Shown here in pieces: positions 1-6,395 of a stretch of 12,242 nt of DNA (the stretch's first letter is position 1; every line of letters starts with the position of its first letter). Location: assembly GCA_016291915.1 (NCBI GenBank), contig JAEEZP010000172.1, positions 1 to 12,242 of the forward strand, given 5' to 3'. Source of the DNA: Prevotella sp. Its GTDB lineage: Bacteria > Bacteroidota > Bacteroidia > Bacteroidales > Bacteroidaceae. Made by a program: the position numbers and the translations under genes. The notes under the pieces are model-generated. The model saw only the letters and a list, made by a program, of their open reading frames with translations. It searched no databases and was not told where the DNA came from.

Positions 1-1587
1 CTATGCTGCGCTATGGCGGTGCTCTCCACCTCTGCCGGTTTCAGTAGTGCCTTTGGTGCCTTCGTGATGGGTAGCATCCTGGCAGAGACGATAGAAGCTG
101 AAAAGATTATCCGTTTGGTAGAGCCTGTGAAGAATCTCTTCGGTGCCATCTTCTTCGTTTCTGTAGGTATGCTCGTTGATCCGAAGATCCTTGTGGACTA
201 CAGTTTCCCGATACTTGCTTTGGTACTTACCATCCTTATCGGACAGGCAATCTTCGGAACCTTCGGATTCCTTATCAGCGGACAATCATTGAAGAGCGCT
301 ATGCAATGTGGGTTTTCCATGGCACAAATCGGAGAGTTCTCCTTCATCATCGCCTCACTGGGACTGTCATTGGGTGTCATCAGCGTTTTCCTATATCCTG
401 TAGTAGTGGCAGTCTCTGTCATCACGACTTTCCTCACTCCGTATATGATCAAGGCTTCACTGCCGGCATACGGTTATCTCGAACGTAAGTTGCCAAAGCC
501 ATGGATACGACGGTTGAATCACCTGACTCTGGCACATCCCTCATCTGGAGAGAAGAACAACTGGAAGTCGCTGCTCACTGCCATGACTGTCAACACTGTC
601 ATATACAGCATCCTGTCGGCATCCACCATAGCCTTTATGCTGTTCATCGTTCTGCCTTTCTTAAAAGATATGTTCCCGGAATGGGACACGTACTGGTATG
701 CAAACCCATTGGTAGGACTGTTCACCGTGGTTATCATCTCACCCTTCCTACGATCGATCATTGCGAAGAAAAACCATAGTAAGGAAGCACAGGCCCTATG
801 GAGTGAGAGTGCCATGAACCGCCCCTTGCTGATCTTCACTGTTTTGGTGCGTATCGCCATCGCATCGTCATTTATCTTTTATATCTGTAATCACATGACA
901 CGGTTCACCCATGCGCTGATGATCACCATCGCCATCGCCGCTGTCATTATTATCATCATGTCGAGACGACTGAAGCATCACAGCATACTATTGGAGCGTT
1001 TATTCCTTCAAAACCTGAGGTCACGTGACATTGAGGCACAAGTGAGAGGACATAAACGACCGTTGTATGAAGGTCATCTGCTTGATCGTGATATCCACAT
1101 CTCTGACGTTGAGGTGCCTGAAGATACTCTATGGGCTGGCAAGACGCTTCAAGAACTCAGATTGCGGCAACGCTTCGGTGTCCATGTAAGTAGCATCCTG
1201 CGTAGTAAACTGCGTTTGAATATCCCCAGCGGTAAGACCATTATCTTCCCAGGAGACAAGATACAGGCTATCGGCAGTGACGATCAACTGACAGCACTTA
1301 CACGGGCTTTGCAGGAAGAAATACAGAAAGATGATCCTGATATCGAGAAACGGGAGATGAAACTGCGTCAGCTGGTTGTGAGCAACAACAGTCCACTTAT
1401 CGGTAAGACACTGAAGAACAGCGGCATCCGCGATAAGTACAACTGCATGGTTGTAGGTTTTGAGGAAGGTGAGGAAAATCTCTCCCAGCCCGATCCAGAC
1501 CATCTGTTTGTCAAAGGCGACGTTATCTGGGTAGTAGGAGAAGAAGAATCTATCAAGAACCTTATAAATACAACTCACAAGAAATAA
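1..1587 (+). CDS. CPA2-family cation:proton antiporter with two TrkA-C domains (5' end cut off by window)
   Basis: This is the C-terminal 528 residues of an inner-membrane monovalent cation/proton antiporter (Kef/NapA-like, Na_H_Exchanger fold). The frame is open to base 1, so the first ATG at 13 is an internal Met and the true start lies upstream. The first ~150 residues carry the end of the transport domain; the stretch FFVSVGMLVDP and the following MAQIGEFSF helix are typical of CPA2 proteins. Four further hydrophobic segments follow at about residues 195-221, 235-254, 275-297 and 305-321. Two cytosolic TrkA-C/RCK-C-like domains come next, at about 354-443 and 448-522, each with the family pattern of a GKTL turn and a PGD/KGD strand. 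I see no RCK-N Rossmann GxGxxG segment in the visible part. The ion (K+ or Na+) cannot be told from sequence. The NTPase-CYTH gene starts 1 nt after the stop, so the two are almost certainly translated together. Confidence 0.88.
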   Translation, partial: LCCAMAVLSTSAGFSSAFGAFVMGSILAETIEAEKIIRLVEPVKNLFGAIFFVSVGMLVDPKILVDYSFPILALVLTILIGQAIFGTFGFLISGQSLKSAMQCGFSMAQIGEFSFIIASLGLSLGVISVFLYPVVVAVSVITTFLTPYMIKASLPAYGYLERKLPKPWIRRLNHLTLAHPSSGEKNNWKSLLTAMTVNTVIYSILSASTIAFMLFIVLPFLKDMFPEWDTYWYANPLVGLFTVVIISPFLRSIIAKKNHSKEAQALWSESAMNRPLLIFTVLVRIAIASSFIFYICNHMTRFTHALMITIAIAAVIIIIMSRRLKHHSILLERLFLQNLRSRDIEAQVRGHKRPLYEGHLLDRDIHISDVEVPEDTLWAGKTLQELRLRQRFGVHVSSILRSKLRLNIPSGKTIIFPGDKIQAIGSDDQLTALTRALQEEIQKDDPDIEKREMKLRQLVVSNNSPLIGKTLKNSGIRDKYNCMVVGFEEGEENLSQPDPDHLFVKGDVIWVVGEEESIKNLINTTHKK

Positions 1588-1588
1588 C

Positions 1589-2674
1589 ATGGAGAATATT
1601 ACAAAGATTGTCCTCACAGGAGGTCCCTGTGCGGGAAAGACCACCGCTCTGGTACGTATCATCGAGCATTTCACCGGTTTGGGCTATCAGGTGTTTACCC
1701 TACCTGAAACCCCAACGATGTTCACACAGGCTGGAATCAATTTCCTTACGAAGAACAGGCAACTTCACTACGAAGCAGAAAAAGCGTTGCTGCGTATCCA
1801 ACTCCAGTTGGAAGACCGTTTTGCCGAAATGGCCACAAAGTGTGACAAACCGGTGCTGATTGTCTGCGACAGGGGCACGATGGATATCTCCTGTTATCTT
1901 TCTGAAGAAGCATGGGAAGCGATCATGATTGAGACCGGGGTGAACACCATCGGTCTGCGTGACTCACGTTATGATGCTGTGCTTCACTTAGTCACAGCAG
2001 CCAACGGTGCAGAGCAGTTTTATACCGTAAGTAATAACTCTGCGCGTACAGAGACCGTCCAGCAGGCACGATGGCTCGACAAAGCCGTCATCGAAGCATG
2101 GACAGGGCATCCCCACTTAAGAATCATCAACAACACTGTAGATTTTGAAGAGAAGATTCGTCGTGTTATTGCTGAGATCTCACGCATCATAGGTGCCCCG
2201 CAACCGATAGATGCTGAAAGGAAATATGTGGTAGAGGTAACCGGTGAGATACCGGGTGCCATCGAGAATGAGATTATTCAGACCTATTTGTTATCGGAGC
2301 CCACCCAAGAGATACGTCTCCGCAAGCGTGGTTCACAGGGTAACTACGTGTATTTCCAAACCGTAAAAAAACCTGCAGGAACACCTGATGAATGTATCGA
2401 GACAGAGCGCCAGATCAGTCCACGGCAGTACGTGATGCTCCTTCAGCAGGCTGATCCTGACCGTAAACCCATTCATAAGATACGTAAGAACTTTGTGTGG
2501 GAGAAACAATACTTTGAATTAGATACCTACCTGGAGCCAGCCATCGGACTGAATATCTTAGAAATAGAAGGAGTAAAGGATCATGACGACATAGAATTCC
2601 CTCCCTTTATCAAGATTATCGAGGATGTGACGGGAAGAGAAGAATACTTCAACTATAATATGGCCAAGTTTTAA
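1589..2674 (+). CDS. P-loop NTPase fused to CYTH domain (TTD14-like)
   Basis: A 361-residue cytosolic two-domain protein. Residues 1-205 form an AAA_28-type P-loop domain with Walker A GGPCAGKT at 11-18 and a Walker B-like strand ending in CDRG (Asp94). Residues ~208-350 form a CYTH/triphosphate-tunnel domain. Its opening signature is DAERK (208-212) instead of the usual ExExK. It also has RLRKR (243-247), TVKK (258-261), ETER (271-274), KIRKNF (297-302), ELDTY (310-314) and EIEG (325-328), so nearly all tunnel charges are kept. This order of domains matches Drosophila TTD14, a GTP- and phospholipid-binding protein needed for TRPL channel trafficking (established knowledge). The bacterial function is not known to me. 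The ATG follows the antiporter stop by 1 nt with no obvious Shine-Dalgarno, which implies translational coupling. The stop overlaps the lptD stop on the other strand. Domain assignment is firm; nucleotide or polyphosphate substrate is inference. Confidence 0.85.
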   Translation: MENITKIVLTGGPCAGKTTALVRIIEHFTGLGYQVFTLPETPTMFTQAGINFLTKNRQLHYEAEKALLRIQLQLEDRFAEMATKCDKPVLIVCDRGTMDISCYLSEEAWEAIMIETGVNTIGLRDSRYDAVLHLVTAANGAEQFYTVSNNSARTETVQQARWLDKAVIEAWTGHPHLRIINNTVDFEEKIRRVIAEISRIIGAPQPIDAERKYVVEVTGEIPGAIENEIIQTYLLSEPTQEIRLRKRGSQGNYVYFQTVKKPAGTPDECIETERQISPRQYVMLLQQADPDRKPIHKIRKNFVWEKQYFELDTYLEPAIGLNILEIEGVKDHDDIEFPPFIKIIEDVTGREEYFNYNMAKF

Positions 2675-5520
2675 TACCACCGTATAGCGTTTGAATAACC
2701 ACTGCGCTTATCGTATTTCAAAGCATCGGTAAGCGTAGAGGCATTACAACGGAAGGTAAAATTATACGAAGTATAGGGTGCAATAACTACCGAACAACTC
2801 ATATTGAAACAGTGCAGGTCACGGTTCAGTGATGCTGTCGTCATACTGAGTTGATGACTATCGAAATCATAACCGCTTGAGAAGTTGATATTCCACCCTT
2901 CGCTCAAACGTATATTTCCACTGACATTAAGGTTTTGCGAGAACTTATACGGATAGCGCATCGTCTTGGTATTGAAGGTACCACCGGTATTCTCACGCAT
3001 GGATATACCATATCCTATAGAGATAGACCAAGGCATGGAGAAGCGCATATAACCATCAGCATCTGTCTCCGCCATTCCTCCCTTATTTTCCACAGCGTGC
3101 TTACCACGCTCCATATCATCGTCGATATTGGTATCTACACCTGTATCGTAATCATCTTCGTCTTCATCTTTATTGCGCTTATCATCGTCATCTTCACCCT
3201 TTCCAAACCATTTCTTTAATTGTTCCGGATTAATCGTGAAAGAGAAATTCTGTGACATACCTTGGAACCTACCAAAACGACCCTTACTATACTCTGTATG
3301 CGTACCGATATAAGGTCTACCATTCTCATCCAACTCATAAGCATAGGTAGAGAACTGGGCGTTTAGATTAAAAGTATAGCTCTTCCACCATTTCAGACGG
3401 AGACGCATGGAGAGATCGCTCAATGGACGCTCCTTGGCAGCCATATTATAAGACATACTGGCTCCCAACTCATCGATGATACTCAGTTTCTTAAAACCTG
3501 TCGAATCCTCATCCGACTTAACTTTCATCTCTATATTATTACCGATATCGAATGAGATACTTCCTGTTCGTCCTTTACCCGGTGGAGAGAATAACCCTGT
3601 GCTGTAAGGAGAATACTCTACTAAAGAAACCTCACCATTAGCATCCGTACGCTGATAAGTCTGATAATACCCATAATGAGCACTTCCAAAATCCGGTGCA
3701 TAACTGAAACTTACCTGTGGGGTGATGACATGACGGATAGCCTGTATCTTATCACCAAACAGTTTACGGTTAGGGATCCAGAAACCATACAACTTCGTAT
3801 TGGCCGACAGATTAAGATTCCAGTTATATACATTATGGAAGCCATAGGTCGTATCAGAAACCTCCGTCTGATTAATGTCATCCCATGATTTCTCAATTTT
3901 GTTGGTATACATCCTATCCGTGAAATTGAAGGATGGAGTGACATTAATATAATTAAATAAGGTGAAACTGGCACTAACAGGAATACTGTGTTGAGCTCCG
4001 TTTTTCCAATCCTTGATCAGATTGGATTTCAGAAACTGGTCTTCCTTCGCGGTGATGGAGTTAGAAAACTGTCCTGTATAACTCATGGCAATCTTCTCAT
4101 ACCATCTCTCTTCTCCAGCAGCATGCTTACGCTTGAAAGGATAAAAACGACTGATAGAGATATTCAAGTCGGGCAATGTCATTGCAATGGTAGAGTCACG
4201 CATGTTCTGATTCAGGTTTAACGTAGTACTCAATGACATGCCGATACTGGAGAAATTGGTACTGTAGTTGACCGATGACGTACGCGTACTCTGTGTCATG
4301 CTCTGGGGGTTATACAGGCTCGTTAGATTATTACGCTCAAAACTACTCGTCGCGAAATTAACGCTGGCAGACAGAGAACTGAATGGATTTGCCTTTGAAT
4401 CCTGGCGATGACTCCACTGTACTTTGAAGCTCTCCTGTTCTACGAAGTCAGGCATACCCTTATCTCCATTCTTTGTGTCTTGATAACTGAAGAGGAAACT
4501 ACCATTATACTTGTATCGTTTACGATAATTGCTGGCAGCACTGATACCCCATGATCCTTTCGTATAAATCTCACCCAAAAGTTTAAGATCCCACTTGTCA
4601 TTGATCGCAAAGTAATATCCTCCATCGCGTAGATAGAATCCACGACTGCTCTCATCACCATAGCTGGGCATTATAAAACCACTGCTGTAACTCTTTGTAA
4701 ACGGGAAGAAACCATAAGGGATAGCTAAAGGCAACGGCACATCACAAACAACCAGATAAGCTGGTCCGAACACCACATCTTTTCCTGGACGGACTTTTGC
4801 ACGTGAGAGGGAAATATAAAAGTCGGGATGTTCCGCATCACAGGTAGTATAAGTACCATGCTCTAAATAGAACTCCCCTGTATCAGTACGTTTGGAACGC
4901 TCACTGAACAGGAAACCATCTTCTTGTTCTGTATAGACATTCCTGATAAGTCCTTTCTTTGACTTGAAATTGAACGTTATCGTGTCATTCTCGTACTTAT
5001 CCTGTCCCATGACAAAGATTGGTTTTCCATCGATAACCGTATTGGTGGAGTCCGTATAAGCACCCGTTGCATATACCGTACTACTATCCATATTGATACG
5101 CATCCGTTCACTTTCCAGATTCATATTCTGATAGTCAACCTTTGCACTTCCATATAGATAAGCCACCTTATTTGCAGCATCATACACCAATGAGTCAGAA
5201 GCAGAATATTTGACGGGTGACTCTACCGAGTTTTTCTTTTTCTTATTAATACTGTCCAGACGGATGGAGTCATCTATAGCCTTGTTATAACGATAAATAG
5301 CCAACTGTAAAGAGTCCATCTTTGTTGTGTCCGGACCTTCATTAAACTTTTTTTCTGTCAGTTCTTTATCGGCAGTATCACGAGGAAGGGTATCTCTCAT
5401 AGCTACCGTGTCTTTCGCTTGCCGCACCTTATTCTTGCGGGGAAAAACAGGCATATGAGTATCTGCCATCGCAAATACGAAGACAAACAACAGTATGATT
5501 ATGGTTAATCTCTTCCTCAT
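2671..5520 (-). CDS. lptD: LPS-assembly outer-membrane protein LptD (Bacteroidota type)
   Basis: A 949-residue outer-membrane translocon that would insert lipopolysaccharide into the outer leaflet. Residues 1-19 are a signal peptide (MRKR, hydrophobic core, AMA cleavage site). A charged linker (~20-100) leads to an OstA/LptA-like beta-jellyroll at ~102-260, with repeats such as YLYGSAKVDY and a TTCDAEHPDFY motif. The remainder is amphipathic beta-strand sequence, rich in aromatic and Ser/Asn residues, ending in the terminal aromatic pair WY expected of a barrel. A very acidic insert sits at 776-804. All five cysteines are C227 and C259 in the N-terminal part and C904, C909 and C925 in the last strands. 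Length is above the ~780 of E. coli LptD, as is common in this phylum. The start is the only Met before the signal peptide. A strong promoter box ends 7 nt upstream, and the gene is convergent with the NTPase-CYTH gene. Confidence 0.83.
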   Translation of the reverse strand: MRKRLTIIILLFVFVFAMADTHMPVFPRKNKVRQAKDTVAMRDTLPRDTADKELTEKKFNEGPDTTKMDSLQLAIYRYNKAIDDSIRLDSINKKKKNSVESPVKYSASDSLVYDAANKVAYLYGSAKVDYQNMNLESERMRINMDSSTVYATGAYTDSTNTVIDGKPIFVMGQDKYENDTITFNFKSKKGLIRNVYTEQEDGFLFSERSKRTDTGEFYLEHGTYTTCDAEHPDFYISLSRAKVRPGKDVVFGPAYLVVCDVPLPLAIPYGFFPFTKSYSSGFIMPSYGDESSRGFYLRDGGYYFAINDKWDLKLLGEIYTKGSWGISAASNYRKRYKYNGSFLFSYQDTKNGDKGMPDFVEQESFKVQWSHRQDSKANPFSSLSASVNFATSSFERNNLTSLYNPQSMTQSTRTSSVNYSTNFSSIGMSLSTTLNLNQNMRDSTIAMTLPDLNISISRFYPFKRKHAAGEERWYEKIAMSYTGQFSNSITAKEDQFLKSNLIKDWKNGAQHSIPVSASFTLFNYINVTPSFNFTDRMYTNKIEKSWDDINQTEVSDTTYGFHNVYNWNLNLSANTKLYGFWIPNRKLFGDKIQAIRHVITPQVSFSYAPDFGSAHYGYYQTYQRTDANGEVSLVEYSPYSTGLFSPPGKGRTGSISFDIGNNIEMKVKSDEDSTGFKKLSIIDELGASMSYNMAAKERPLSDLSMRLRLKWWKSYTFNLNAQFSTYAYELDENGRPYIGTHTEYSKGRFGRFQGMSQNFSFTINPEQLKKWFGKGEDDDDKRNKDEDEDDYDTGVDTNIDDDMERGKHAVENKGGMAETDADGYMRFSMPWSISIGYGISMRENTGGTFNTKTMRYPYKFSQNLNVSGNIRLSEGWNINFSSGYDFDSHQLSMTTASLNRDLHCFNMSCSVVIAPYTSYNFTFRCNASTLTDALKYDKRSGYSNAIRWY
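3109..3195 (-). other. Highly acidic low-complexity insert in LptD
   Basis: Residues 776-804 of LptD hold 17 Asp/Glu in 29 positions, starting with EDDDD and continuing through DEDEDD and IDDD. The DNA is an imperfect run of GAT/GAC/GAA codons. It lies between predicted barrel strands (FSFTINPEQLKKWF before, RFSMPWSISIGYG after), so a surface or periplasmic loop is the likely location. The side of the membrane is inference. Confidence 0.7.
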
Positions 5521-5527
5521 TAAATTG

Positions 5528-5559
5528 CAAAGGTACGAATAAGCGAGAGAAAAAACAAA
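5528..5559 (-). promoter_or_regulatory. Bacteroidota-type promoter of lptD
   Basis: Read on the minus strand, TTTG (5559-5556) is followed after exactly 20 nt by TACCTTTG (5535-5528). This is a full match to the -33 TTTG / -7 TAnnTTTG consensus of the Bacteroidota housekeeping sigma factor. Only 7 nt separate the box from the lptD ATG, so a transcript from here would be nearly leaderless. Confidence 0.75.
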
Positions 5560-5578
5560 TTATTTGTTATTTTCCGAG

Positions 5579-5606
5579 CAAAAGTACCTTCGAAGGGTCA
5601 AAGGTA
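5579..5606 (-). promoter_or_regulatory. Two further TAnnTTTG boxes upstream of lptD
   Basis: The minus strand carries TACTTTTG (5586-5579) and TACCTTTG (5606-5599), both exact TAnnTTTG matches, separated by the 10-bp palindrome CCTTCGAAGG (5587-5596). The outer box has a TTG 18 nt upstream (5627-5625); the middle one has no convincing -33. The outer box repeats the 15-nt context caaaggtacgaataa found at 5528-5542. They could be alternative lptD promoters giving leaders of roughly 50-75 nt. Confidence 0.45.
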
Positions 5607-5620
5607 CGAATAATAATTGT

Positions 5621-5674
5621 AAATCAACGAAAGAAGAATGATTATTAACGAAATTAATACTTCTTTCGTGATTT
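5621..5674 (-). repeat. Inverted repeat / possible terminator between HD gene and lptD
   Basis: acgaaagaag (5627-5636) pairs perfectly with cttctttcgt (5660-5669). Allowing one bulged A at 5626, the stem extends 5 bp outward to 5621/5674. The loop is 23 nt. It lies 34 nt past the HD-gene stop on the minus strand and just upstream of the outermost lptD promoter box. The downstream tract (ACAATTATTATT) is A/T-rich but not a clean U-run, so termination is possible rather than certain. Confidence 0.45.
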
Positions 5675-5699
5675 ATTGGATATCAAAAGAGTCATTTGT

Positions 5700-5730
5700 A
5701 GTGGATATCATTCAAACTTCAATATCCACT
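5700..5730 (-). repeat. Hairpin overlapping the HD-gene stop codon
   Basis: agtggatat (5700-5708) and atatccact (5722-5730) form a perfect 9-bp inverted repeat with a 13-nt loop. The TGA stop (5710-5708) and the last codons of the HD gene sit inside it. No U-tract follows on the minus strand (ACAAATGACTC), so it is not a standard terminator. It could protect the 3' end of the message or simply be chance. Confidence 0.4.
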
Positions 5731-6301
5731 GCTGAAAGCGGGAAACGCCCTCACTACCGAACTTTGCCAGACTTTTCATTGCCTGTTCAATGGTTTTCTC
5801 TTGTGTCAGTTTCGTTTTTGAAAAGAACTTATCAGCATAACAGATAAGTTGTTCTTCCATTGACTCCGGAAGAAAATCTTCCTGTGGCAATGGCAACTGT
5901 TGATTAATAATGTCTTCACGGGTAAGTCCTGCACCTGTATGTCTTTCACATACACGTGCCAACCGCTGTAACGTCTCATCATTGATTCCTAAGGAAGAGA
6001 TATCGATATGTTGTGGGAGTTCACGCAGCATCTGAGCCCCTATCCTACCGTGACAGATATAAGGATGTGAACCGAAGCACTGTATCCCGGGAGCATCACA
6101 ACCGATAATACCGATATCATGGAGCATTGCAGCTGCTTCAACAAATGTCTTGTCCAGCTGCAACTCAGGGTGTTTATCTATAATCCGAAGTGCTTTATCA
6201 GCCACTCCCCTACTATGCACTGTAAGAATCTTCTTCAGGGCATTTTCCTCCGGATAGTATAAATCAATTATTCGTTGGTAATCGATATGCTGACAAAACA
6301 T
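5708..6301 (-). CDS. HD-domain (HDIG) phosphohydrolase family protein
   Basis: A 197-residue soluble protein of the HD superfamily, metal-dependent hydrolases that usually act on phosphate esters or nucleotides. Counting from the ATG at 6301, the expected metal ligands are visible: H29 in VHSRGVADKA, the HDIG motif at H61-D62-I63-G64, H84 in CHGRIGA, H121 in ERHTG, and D157 in YADKFFSKT. No signal peptide or extra domain is present. A TTG three codons further upstream (6310) is in frame, but ATG at 6301 is preferred because the homologous-looking segment (QHIDYQRIIDLYYPEEN) starts just after it. The gene lies 94 nt downstream of the carboxyltransferase stop, across a terminator, so it probably has its own promoter; only a weak TATATTTA box (6333-6326) is seen. 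The substrate cannot be predicted. Confidence 0.82.
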   Translation of the reverse strand: MFCQHIDYQRIIDLYYPEENALKKILTVHSRGVADKALRIIDKHPELQLDKTFVEAAAMLHDIGIIGCDAPGIQCFGSHPYICHGRIGAQMLRELPQHIDISSLGINDETLQRLARVCERHTGAGLTREDIINQQLPLPQEDFLPESMEEQLICYADKFFSKTKLTQEKTIEQAMKSLAKFGSEGVSRFQQWILKFE

Positions 6302-6346
6302 GATGTTCAATTTCTACACCTTATTTAAATATATAATCTGTAAAAG

Positions 6347-6375
6347 AAAGGCACGAAGAAAAACCCCGTGCCTTT
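6347..6375 (-). terminator. Rho-independent terminator of the carboxyltransferase gene
   Basis: AAAGGCACG (6347-6355) pairs perfectly with CGTGCCTTT (6367-6375) around an 11-nt loop. On the minus strand the stem is followed by CTTTTACAG, a short U-rich tail. It starts 20 nt after the stop of the leftward carboxyltransferase gene, the expected place. On the plus strand no U-tract follows, so it should act leftward only. Confidence 0.75.
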
Positions 6376-6395
6376 CAGATAATATCATAAAGGAC

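Noticed and set aside
1129..1674. 181-codon open frame antisense to the antiporter C-terminus
   Set aside because: It is fully covered by the strongly supported TrkA-C coding sequence and the start of the next gene, and its product has no recognisable domain.
5638..5847. Possible small plus-strand gene in the HD/lptD spacer
   Set aside because: Two thirds of it lies antisense to the HD gene and the rest is the inverted-repeat region; no promoter or family evidence.
6296..6310. TTG at 6310 as start of the HD protein
   Set aside because: An in-frame ATG lies three codons later, and the conserved part of the protein begins after it; TTG starts are uncommon.
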